Shown one piece after another: positions 1-4,979 of a stretch of DNA of 6,999 nt. A model generated the notes under the pieces. It had not been told where the DNA came from. It saw only the letters and a program-made list of their open reading frames with translations, and did not search any database. Location of the stretch: assembly GCA_022560365.1 (NCBI GenBank), contig JADFTG010000060.1:1-6999 (forward strand), in the 5' to 3' direction. How positions within the stretch are numbered: position 1 is the first letter of the stretch; every line of letters starts with the position of its first letter. The DNA is from Chloroflexota bacterium (lineage in GTDB: Bacteria; Chloroflexota; Dehalococcoidia; SM23-28-2; RBG-16-64-32). A program made the position numbers and the translations under genes.

Positions 1-1
1 G

Positions 2-202
2 CAGATCATCCTTCAGAAGTACCCCGATCGCGAGTTCGAGGTGGTTGAGTTCGGACCCAGGGACTATCGCCTCATCGTCCGCGGTGGCACAGGCGACCTC
101 GAAGGAATCCACGAGGCCCTGGACGGTCGCATGTCCGACATCCTCGTCGACCACGACATCTGGATCGTCATCCTGGCTGAGAGCAAGCGGCAGGCCGCCT
201 AG
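2..202 (+). CDS. C-terminal end of an unrecognised protein (5' end outside window)
   Basis: The frame starting at base 2 is open from the window edge to the TAG at 200-202 and encodes the last 66 residues of a protein. The sequence begins QIILQKYPDREFEVVEF and ends AESKRQAA. It has an alternating pattern of hydrophobic strands and acidic turns (REFEVVEFG, DYRLIVRGG, DIWIVILAE), so it looks like a small folded alpha/beta domain. No membrane segment, cysteine motif or catalytic motif is visible, and I do not recognise the family. Its stop codon overlaps the GTG start of the next gene by one base (TAGTG), which points to co-transcription and translational coupling with the flavin-reductase-like gene. 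That it is coding is supported by the uninterrupted frame and this tight junction; the function is unknown. Confidence 0.65.
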   Translation, partial: QIILQKYPDREFEVVEFGPRDYRLIVRGGTGDLEGIHEALDGRMSDILVDHDIWIVILAESKRQAA

Positions 203-729
203 TGTTTAAGGACGAGATCGAACGCGTGATGCACGAGCTTCCGTATGGCCTTTACATAATCGGATCGCGTGAGGAAGACGACGGTAAGGTCAACGGCATG
301 ATGGCCGACTGGGTGATGCAGGTCTCGTTCGAGCCGCGGCTGGTCGCCGTCGCCTTCGAGGGCGACTCGCACACGCTGGCCAACATCCGGGCGCGCACGT
401 TCTTTACGGTGAACCTCCTCTCGCAGGACGAGGAGAGCATGGAGCTGGCGCGCCGCTTCGCCCAGCCGTACAGCGGCGAGAAGATCAAGGGACGCAGGGG
501 CCCGGAGGCGACAGCCCTCCACTACAAGCTCGACGGCTTGCCTTACGACGTCACGGATAACGGCTGCCCGGTGCTCGAAGCGGCGATGGCCTGGTTCGAG
601 TGCCAGGCGGAAGAGTTCGTGCCGATGGGCGACCACATCGTCGCCGTCGGTCGTGTCCTCGACGGCGCGATGGTGCGAGAAGCGGAGCCGCTGACTTCCG
701 CTTACACCGGCTGGACCTACAGCGGCTAG
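202..729 (+). CDS. Flavin reductase-like domain protein (FMN-binding split barrel)
   Basis: A 175-residue protein of the flavin reductase-like family (Pfam Flavin_Reduct), cytosolic proteins that bind FMN in a split beta-barrel dimer and often reduce free flavin with NAD(P)H for a partner oxygenase. Visible family features are the N-terminal strand ending LPYGLYIIGS (13-22), the block NGMMADWVMQVSFEP (31-45) that lines the flavin site, the strand FFTVNLL (67-73), CPVLEAAMAWFEC (122-134), and the late strand GDHIVAVGRV (143-152). The GTG at 202 is preferred because it overlaps the upstream stop and puts the usual short helix before the first strand; the ATG at 229 would remove that helix. No strong Shine-Dalgarno is seen, consistent with coupling to the upstream gene. 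No partner monooxygenase is in the window, so the substrate cannot be named. Family call is firm; true reductase activity is an inference. Confidence 0.88.
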   Translation: MFKDEIERVMHELPYGLYIIGSREEDDGKVNGMMADWVMQVSFEPRLVAVAFEGDSHTLANIRARTFFTVNLLSQDEESMELARRFAQPYSGEKIKGRRGPEATALHYKLDGLPYDVTDNGCPVLEAAMAWFECQAEEFVPMGDHIVAVGRVLDGAMVREAEPLTSAYTGWTYSG

Positions 730-1241
730 CTGAGGCCGTCGTCGCCGCTGTTTGCCGCCTCGGCCAGCGTGTGCTTCAGGCGGCGCACCTGCCACAGGTG
801 CTCGAGGTCGTGCTGCGCTAGCTCGCGCGCGATCATTTCGATCGTAATCTCGCCGCGGTAAGGGTGCGTGACTTCGCGCCGCCAGTCCCAGTCGCGGAGC
901 ATCCAGAGGAGGGACGCCGTCTGGCGGCGCAGGTTGCGGACCTCACTGAGAACGCCCTGCAGATCCACGCTGCGGTAGTCGCGCTCGAACGGCAGCACGT
1001 CGATGTCCCAGACCGGCAGGCGCTTGTTGGGCTCCTCCGTGGCCGACGTCAGCTGGCGGAGCGCAAGCTCCTCAGCATCGCGCAGGTGGGCGGCGATCTC
1101 CTTGAGCGAGAGTTCGTCCTCAGCCGGACGGTGGCGCAGTGTCGCCTCGTCCAGGCCAGCGAACTCCGAGACAAGCGTGCCGCCGGCCTCGCGCAGCGCC
1201 TTCATCGCCCAGCCGGCTGAATCCCGTTCCTCCAGTTGCAC
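726..1241 (-). CDS. DinB / YfiT-like putative metal-dependent hydrolase
   Basis: A four-helix-bundle protein of the DinB/YfiT superfamily, cytosolic proteins that carry a metal on three histidines; several relatives are thiol S-transferases (bacillithiol or mycothiol dependent), most are uncharacterised. Counting from the longest possible start (GTG at 1274), the ligands are His63 in EIAAHLRDAE and His155/His159 in AQHDLEHLWQ, the expected H plus HxxxH pattern. The stretch LPVWDIDVLP in the middle is also typical. I place the start at the GTG at 1241, giving 171 residues beginning VQLEERDSAGW, because a TACAAT box lies at 1253-1248 and would start transcription at about 1241, making a leaderless message. 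Alternatives are GTG 1274 and ATG 1205. The 3' end overlaps the convergent flavin-reductase gene by four bases. Family is secure; substrate and exact start are not. Confidence 0.86.
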   Translation of the reverse strand: MQLEERDSAGWAMKALREAGGTLVSEFAGLDEATLRHRPAEDELSLKEIAAHLRDAEELALRQLTSATEEPNKRLPVWDIDVLPFERDYRSVDLQGVLSEVRNLRRQTASLLWMLRDWDWRREVTHPYRGEITIEMIARELAQHDLEHLWQVRRLKHTLAEAANSGDDGLS

Positions 1242-1247
1242 GCGGCC

Positions 1248-1253
1248 ATTGTA
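1248..1253 (-). promoter_or_regulatory. Probable -10 box for the DinB-like gene
   Basis: On the minus strand these bases read TACAAT, one mismatch from TATAAT. The region where a -35 box should be (about 1271-1276) reads GCGTGA and is a poor match. The predicted transcription start is near 1241, exactly at an in-frame GTG, so the message may be leaderless. The site lies inside the longer version of the coding region starting at 1274, which argues against that start. Confidence 0.4.
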
Positions 1254-1258
1254 CGCTG

Positions 1259-1287
1259 TTGCCGCTGCCTTCACGCCGCCCTAACAT
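1259..1287 (+). promoter_or_regulatory. Candidate sigma70-type promoter for the 8-helix membrane protein
   Basis: TTGCCG at 1259-1264 and TAACAT at 1282-1287 each match four of six consensus bases and are separated by the ideal 17 bases. The predicted transcription start is about 1294-1295, only six or seven bases before the ATG at 1301. No Shine-Dalgarno is visible between 1288 and 1300, so the message would be nearly leaderless. The promoter overlaps that of the divergent DinB-like gene. Confidence 0.4.
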
Positions 1288-1300
1288 CTAGCCTGATCCC

Positions 1301-2125
1301 ATGAGTCCCGAGTCGTTGCCCTACGCCCTGCTCATTTTGCTCGTTGAACTCACTGTCGGTGGGCTCTGGGTGCTCTACTTCTCACAGCTCCGTGGGCAGT
1401 CCACGCCGTCGTTCGTCAAGTTCGGCGCGGCGACGGTGGCGGTCGTCGCCGTCATCACACTGGTTGTCGCCGCCCAGATCGAGGTTGGCGGGGACGTCGA
1501 CGGCTATCCGCTCGACGGTTCGTACGCGGATGAGCTGCGCTGGTCGCTGGCGGCCGTCTTCGGGCTCACCGTCCTGCACACAGCCGCGACTATGCGCGAA
1601 CAGCGCATCCCGGCGCTGGCGCTCGGCGGCGCCGCCTCCGTCGCCGGCGTCGTGGCGATCGCGTTCCTCACGCAGGTGATTTCCGGGCCTACGTGGGGGT
1701 TCGCGCTCGTCTTCGGCAGCCTGGTGATCGCGGCGCTGGTCGTCGGCGCTGTCTCGCAGGGGATGGTCCTCGGCCACTGGTATCTCGTCACGCCGCGACT
1801 GCCGGAGCAGCCGCTGCGCGAGATGACGGGGCTCCTCGTCGTAGTGATGGTGATTCAGATGGTGCTGCTCGTGCCGGCGCTCGCGCTGCCACACGACACG
1901 CCGGTGACGAGCGTCGATACGGAGATCCTCTCGAATCCCTTCTTCTACCTGCGCGTGGGCGGCGGCATCGCCTTTCCGGCGCTGCTCGCCTGGATGGCGT
2001 TCGATGCCAGCGGCGTGCGGGCGATGATGTCGGCGACGGGGCTGCTCTACATCGCCATGGCGCTCGTGCTAGCAGGTGAGGTTGTGGGCCGCGGGCTGAT
2101 GTTCGCCTCAGGCGTTCCGAATTGA
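1301..2125 (+). CDS. Eight-helix integral membrane protein, possibly DmsC-like anchor
   Basis: A 274-residue, strongly hydrophobic protein with about eight transmembrane helices at residues 6-28, 38-60, 79-98, 103-126, 132-154, 175-196, 212-233 and 240-262. No soluble domain is present; the longest loop (about 61-78) is acidic. Possible functional residues are His94 (VLHTAATM), and His159 in the motif GHWYLVTPRLP (158-168) at the end of helix 5. The C-terminal AGEVVGRGLMF (258-268) resembles, from memory, the end of DmsC, the quinol-oxidising membrane anchor of DMSO reductases, which also has eight helices and about 285 residues. No DmsA or DmsB partner is in the window, so this is only a suggestion; an unrelated conserved membrane protein is equally possible. 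The ATG at 1301 is the first in frame and has no Shine-Dalgarno, fitting a near-leaderless transcript. Coding status is secure, function is not. Confidence 0.8.
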   Translation: MSPESLPYALLILLVELTVGGLWVLYFSQLRGQSTPSFVKFGAATVAVVAVITLVVAAQIEVGGDVDGYPLDGSYADELRWSLAAVFGLTVLHTAATMREQRIPALALGGAASVAGVVAIAFLTQVISGPTWGFALVFGSLVIAALVVGAVSQGMVLGHWYLVTPRLPEQPLREMTGLLVVVMVIQMVLLVPALALPHDTPVTSVDTEILSNPFFYLRVGGGIAFPALLAWMAFDASGVRAMMSATGLLYIAMALVLAGEVVGRGLMFASGVPN

Positions 2126-2127
2126 GG

Positions 2128-2133
2128 TAGAAT
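2128..2133 (+). promoter_or_regulatory. Probable -10 box for the peroxiredoxin gene
   Basis: TAGAAT, one mismatch from TATAAT, begins two bases after the stop of the membrane-protein gene. No good -35 box is seen about 17 bases upstream (GCCTCA at 2105-2110). The predicted start is near 2140, which would put the hairpin at 2142-2154 at the very 5' end of the peroxiredoxin message. Read-through from the upstream gene is also possible. Confidence 0.4.
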
Positions 2134-2141
2134 TTGAGTCA

Positions 2142-2154
2142 CCCCGCTTCGGGG
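2142..2154 (+). promoter_or_regulatory. 5'-leader hairpin before the peroxiredoxin gene
   Basis: CCCCG and CGGGG form a perfect five-base-pair stem around a CTT loop. TCA (2139-2141) and TGA (2157-2159) could extend the stem across a two-base bulge. There is no following T-run, so it is not a standard intrinsic terminator. Its position just downstream of a predicted transcription start and just before the Shine-Dalgarno fits a 5' stabilising hairpin. Confidence 0.4.
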
Positions 2155-2170
2155 CCTGAAGGGAGAAACG

Positions 2171-2659
2171 ATGGCAGAAGGCAAGACGGAGACCCGCACG
2201 CTCAAGGTGGGTGACGACGCGCCCGACTTCGAGCTCAAGGACGAGAACCGGCAGGACTTCAAACTCAGCGAGCAGCGCGGCAAGAACGTGGTGCTCAATT
2301 TCTTTCCCGCAGCCTTCTCGGGCATCTGCACCCAGCAGATGCCCCGCATCGAGGAGCAGAAGGCGCTGTTTGGTGACGACGCGGTCGTCGTCGGCATCAG
2401 CGTCGACGGCGCATACGCGCTCAAGGCGTTCGCCGAGCAGACGAAGATCGGGTTCCCGCTCCTGGCCGACTTCTACCCGCATGGCTCAGTCGCCGAGAAG
2501 TACGGCGTCTTCCTGCCGGTCGGCGTCTCCGAGCGCGCCGTGATCGGCATCGACAAGGAGGGCGCCGTCGCCTATATCAACGTCAACCCGATCCTGGAAG
2601 TGCCAGACCTGACGCCGTGCTCCGTCGCCCTCGGAGGTTCGAGCTCTAGCGATGACTGA
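2171..2659 (+). CDS. AhpE-like peroxiredoxin (thiol peroxidase)
   Basis: A 162-residue thioredoxin-fold peroxidase of the AhpC/TSA superfamily that reduces hydrogen peroxide, organic peroxides or peroxynitrite in the cytosol. The peroxidatic cysteine is Cys53 in PAAFSGIC (46-53), with Ser50 in place of the more common Thr of the PxxxT/SxxC motif. The conserved arginine is Arg122 (SERAVIGID). FPLLADFYPHGSVAEKYGVF (95-114) closely matches, from memory, the AhpE block of Mycobacterium (FPLLSDFWPHGAV), so AhpE-like is favoured over Bcp or Tpx. A second cysteine, Cys150, lies near the C terminus and could act as a resolving residue; classical AhpE is one-cysteine. The tail GGSSSSDD is short and disordered. 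The ATG at 2171 has a good Shine-Dalgarno (GGGAGAAA, 2161-2168). It has its own putative promoter just after the upstream gene. Confidence 0.93.
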   Translation: MAEGKTETRTLKVGDDAPDFELKDENRQDFKLSEQRGKNVVLNFFPAAFSGICTQQMPRIEEQKALFGDDAVVVGISVDGAYALKAFAEQTKIGFPLLADFYPHGSVAEKYGVFLPVGVSERAVIGIDKEGAVAYINVNPILEVPDLTPCSVALGGSSSSDD

Positions 2660-2729
2660 GAGTGCTGAACTGGTGGCGCGCGTCAGCGCCGTGATGCGGG
2701 GCGCCTTCAGCGCGGCGCGGGCCGGCTGA
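2652..2729 (+). CDS. Possible 25-residue small ORF overlapping the peroxiredoxin stop
   Basis: An ATG at 2652 overlaps the last codons of the peroxiredoxin gene and opens a 25-codon frame, MTESAELVARVSAVMRGAFS followed by AARAG, that fills the gap and ends at 2729, one base before the end of the convergent gene. The predicted peptide would be a single amphipathic helix. A GGAGGT stretch at 2633-2638 lies about 13 bases upstream, longer than normal spacing. The region may equally be just the 3' untranslated tail of the peroxiredoxin message. Low confidence. Confidence 0.15.
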   Translation: MTESAELVARVSAVMRGAFSAARAG

Positions 2730-3176
2730 CTACTCGTCCGGCGTGATCGTAAACTCGGTCCACATACCCTGGGCGTAGTGCGACGTCTCGGCACCGTCGA
2801 TGTCCTCGACGATGTTACAGAGCAGCACGTAGTTCCCCGGATCCAGCAAGTAACTGCGACTTGTCACGTCGCCCCCCTCGATGCCGTCGATGTCGTGCTT
2901 GACGTCGACGCCGCCCGCATCGTCGTCGAAGGAACCATTGTCCTTCGTGGGGAGTTCAGCACCGGGTATGTCCGAGCGGACGATCAGCAGTTCGTGCTCG
3001 CGCTCGCCGGCGTTCTTGATATCGAACTTGATCGGACCCTCTGGGAGCGTGTCCACGTCGGTGACAACCGACCATTCATCAAGAGTGAGCTCGACGTCGC
3101 CGCCCTCGCCGGTGCTGCCGCAGGCCGCGAGCAAGAACACGAGGAGAAGGGCAGCGGGAAGAACGAGAATCCTCAC
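2730..3176 (-). CDS. Cupredoxin-type (plastocyanin/azurin-like) copper lipoprotein
   Basis: A 148-residue lipoprotein with a hydrophobic signal peptide and lipobox LLAAC, predicting lipidation of Cys19 and anchoring outside the cytoplasmic membrane. The rest is a cupredoxin domain (about 28-146). All four type-1 copper ligands can be proposed: His61 in EREHELLIV, Cys120 in NYVLLCNI, His133 and Met138 in SHYAQGMW. The likely role is one-electron carriage or copper binding at the membrane surface. The loop between Cys120 and His133 holds 12 residues (NIVEDIDGAETS), much longer than the two to five of plastocyanin or azurin. The GTG start at 3176 is supported by AAAGGAAG (3191-3184) seven bases upstream and by the correctly placed signal peptide. 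A TATAAT box at 3222-3217 indicates its own promoter, 54 bases after htpX. Family is firm; redox partner unknown. Confidence 0.88.
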   Translation of the reverse strand: MRILVLPAALLLVFLLAACGSTGEGGDVELTLDEWSVVTDVDTLPEGPIKFDIKNAGEREHELLIVRSDIPGAELPTKDNGSFDDDAGGVDVKHDIDGIEGGDVTSRSYLLDPGNYVLLCNIVEDIDGAETSHYAQGMWTEFTITPDE

Positions 3177-3216
3177 GGGGGGGCTTCCTTTCGAGCTGAC
3201 GACGCGTGCCGGGACG

Positions 3217-3222
3217 ATTATA
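3217..3222 (-). promoter_or_regulatory. Probable -10 box for the copper lipoprotein gene
   Basis: The minus strand reads a perfect TATAAT here, nine bases after the htpX stop codon and about 40 bases before the GTG start. The -35 position (about 3240-3245) reads GGCAAC and does not match. The predicted leader of roughly 33 bases contains the Shine-Dalgarno AAAGGAAG at 3191-3184. This suggests the copper protein can be expressed independently of htpX. Confidence 0.5.
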
Positions 3223-3230
3223 GCAGCCGC

Positions 3231-4082
3231 TTAGCCCAGGTTGCCCGTGCGCCGTGCGATTTCGTTGAGGCGCGCGATCCGCTTCTCCGTCGGCGGGTGC
3301 GAGGCGAAGAATGAGGCGAAGTCGATCTTGCCCAGCGGGTTGACGATGAACAGGTGCGAGACGGCCGGGTTGACCTCCATCGGCCGCACCTTGCTGTAAT
3401 CCTGCAGCTTCTGCAGCGCGCTCGCCAGTGACATCGGATTGTGCGTGATCGCCGCGCCGGTCGCGTCCGCGCCGAACTCGCGCTGACGGGAGATGGCGCT
3501 GCGGATCACCATCGCGGCCATCGGCGCCAGGATGATCATCGCCAGCATTACGACAATGCCGCCGATCCCGCGCCGGCCGCCGAAGATCAGCGCGAAGCGG
3601 CCCATGAACGCCAGGAACATGATCGCCGTGGCGACCGAGGCGACGATAGCGTTGATGAGGATGTCCTTGTTCTTGATGTGGCCCATCTCGTGGCCGAAGA
3701 CCGCCAGCAGCTCGCGGTCGTCCAGGATGCGCATGATGCCGGTCGTCGCGGCGACGACCGCGTGCTTCTCGTTACGGCCGGTCGCGAAGGCGTTGGGCGA
3801 GTCGTTCTGGATGACGCATACCCTGGGCTTCGGCATCCTGGCCATCGCGCTCGCCTCGTCGACGATCTTGTGCAGCCTCGGCTCCTGGTCGGGCGTTACT
3901 TCCTTGGCGCCGGTCATGCGCAGCGCCAGCTTGTCCGAGAACCAGTAAGAGCCGATGTTCATCGCCAGCGCGAAGATCAGCGCGAGGATCAGGCCGACCT
4001 GGCCGCCGACGAAGAATCCCAGCGCAAGGAGCACGCCGGAGAGTAGTGTCAGGAGGAATATGGCTTTCAGATTATTGATCAC
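3231..4082 (-). CDS. htpX: HtpX-like M48 membrane zinc metalloprotease
   Basis: A 283-residue M48B protease, the usual HtpX length, which degrades misfolded or damaged membrane proteins from the cytoplasmic side of the inner membrane. Two N-terminal transmembrane helices lie at about 7-26 and 29-47, and two more at about 141-161 and 173-194. The zinc site is HEMGH (131-135; His131, His135 with catalytic Glu132) plus Glu202 in SRQREFGAD (198-206). NAFATG (98-103) and the C-terminal SHPPTEKRI (271-279) are also characteristic. Nothing is missing, so it should be active. The GTG at 4082 is preceded by AGGTGATC (4093-4086), an unusually long match to the 16S anti-Shine-Dalgarno, three bases from the start. 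It lies 69 bases downstream of the receptor-like gene and two genes from HtrA, so it may belong to an envelope quality-control transcript. Confidence 0.95.
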   Translation of the reverse strand: MINNLKAIFLLTLLSGVLLALGFFVGGQVGLILALIFALAMNIGSYWFSDKLALRMTGAKEVTPDQEPRLHKIVDEASAMARMPKPRVCVIQNDSPNAFATGRNEKHAVVAATTGIMRILDDRELLAVFGHEMGHIKNKDILINAIVASVATAIMFLAFMGRFALIFGGRRGIGGIVVMLAMIILAPMAAMVIRSAISRQREFGADATGAAITHNPMSLASALQKLQDYSKVRPMEVNPAVSHLFIVNPLGKIDFASFFASHPPTEKRIARLNEIARRTGNLG

Positions 4083-4090
4083 TCAGATCA
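4076..4090 (-). promoter_or_regulatory. Small inverted repeat over the htpX start codon and Shine-Dalgarno
   Basis: On the htpX message UGAUC (4090-4086), loop UGAGU (4085-4081) and GAUCA (4080-4076) form a perfect five-base-pair hairpin. The 5' arm is the last part of the AGGTGATC ribosome-binding site, and the GTG start lies across the loop and 3' arm. It could modulate translation of this stress gene, but the stem is short, partly A-U, and may be chance. Confidence 0.3.
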
Positions 4091-4151
4091 CCTTTCGAGG
4101 AGCGGAACTAACGTTTCTCCACACATCCAGCTTAAAGCAACCGATTTGGCC

Positions 4152-4967
4152 TCACAAGGAAGGGGCCGATCCCCACACGGTCGTCCGTATACGGCGTAGC
4201 GCATCCGCGATCCGTGGGCCGTACCAGCAAACATCCTTGCCATCCACTATATGGATACGTGATTCGTCGATCTCCGGGATCGCCTGCGCGACTTCCTTGA
4301 CGTGCTTTGGCCGGAAGCGATACGGCTCGTCCGGCAGGATCACGACGTCCGGCCGCCTCGCCGCCACGTCCGCCAGTTCGATCTCCGGGTAGCGTTTGTT
4401 GCTATCGCCGTAGACGTTCTGCAGGCCGCAGGACGAGAGGAAGTCGTGCATGTAGGTGTCCGGTCCGATCGTCATCCACTTATCGCGCCAGATGGGGCAG
4501 AAGACGCGCAGGGGCGTGCGGTCGCGGTCCGCGGCGCGGGCCAGCGCGGCCTCCGCCTCAATCGCGGCGACGACCGGCGCCGCGGCGTCCTTCTTGTCCG
4601 TGATTTCGGCGAGCGTACGCATCATCATCGTGGCGTGGATGACCGTGCGCGGGTAGGTCACGAAGACCGTCAGCCCCGCTGCCGCCAGAGCTTCGATGTC
4701 CGCCTTCTCGTTCTCCTCGGCGTTGGCGATCACGAGGTCCGGCTTAAGCTTCGCAACCGTCTCCACGTCGACGTTCTTCGTACCGCCGACCTTCGGCACG
4801 TCCGCGACGCCGTCCGCTGGCTCGGTGCAGTACTTTGTAACGCCGACGATGCGCTTGCCAAGATTGAAGGCGAAGAGCGCTTCCGTGATGCTCGGGACGA
4901 GCGAGACGATCCGCCGGGGCGGCCGCTCGATCTCGACCGTCCGCCCCAGTGCGTCAGTCCAGTTCAT
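4152..4967 (-). CDS. Helical-backbone metal receptor / BtuF-like periplasmic-binding-fold protein
   Basis: A 271-residue protein of the TroA/BtuF superfamily (Pfam Peripla_BP_2), whose members bind cobalamin, siderophores or metal ions between two lobes joined by a rigid helix. Family features seen are RIVSLVPSITEALFAF (19-34), VGVTKYCTEP (41-50), a G-G-T-K strand followed by KPDLVIANAEEN (75-86), the long connecting helix (about 110-147), WRDKWMTIGPDTYMHDFL (160-177), RRPDVVILPDEP (194-205) and the C-terminal CWYGPRIADAL (247-257). It begins MNWTDALGRT directly with the fold and has no signal peptide or lipobox, so as written it is cytosolic. No BtuC- or BtuD-like transporter genes are adjacent. 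The ATG is 12 bases after the HtrA stop, implying co-transcription; the Shine-Dalgarno is weak. Superfamily is firm; cobalamin as ligand is only likely by resemblance. Confidence 0.88.
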   Translation of the reverse strand: MNWTDALGRTVEIERPPRRIVSLVPSITEALFAFNLGKRIVGVTKYCTEPADGVADVPKVGGTKNVDVETVAKLKPDLVIANAEENEKADIEALAAAGLTVFVTYPRTVIHATMMMRTLAEITDKKDAAAPVVAAIEAEAALARAADRDRTPLRVFCPIWRDKWMTIGPDTYMHDFLSSCGLQNVYGDSNKRYPEIELADVAARRPDVVILPDEPYRFRPKHVKEVAQAIPEIDESRIHIVDGKDVCWYGPRIADALRRIRTTVWGSAPSL

Positions 4968-4979
4968 GCGCCGCGTCCG

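Noticed and set aside
2674..2726. GC-rich hairpins (such as GGCGC...GCGCC) between the convergent peroxiredoxin and copper-protein genes
   Set aside because: Stems are only four or five pairs and no T-run follows on either strand, so an intrinsic terminator is not supported.
3441..4046. Plus-strand frame of 201 codons opposite htpX
   Set aside because: Arg/Asp-rich shadow of htpX; the minus strand carries the complete HExxH protease.
4131..4157. Possible htpX promoter TTGTGA / TTTAAG on the minus strand
   Set aside because: Each box matches only four of six bases and the spacer is 15, too short to be convincing; htpX may be read from the upstream gene.
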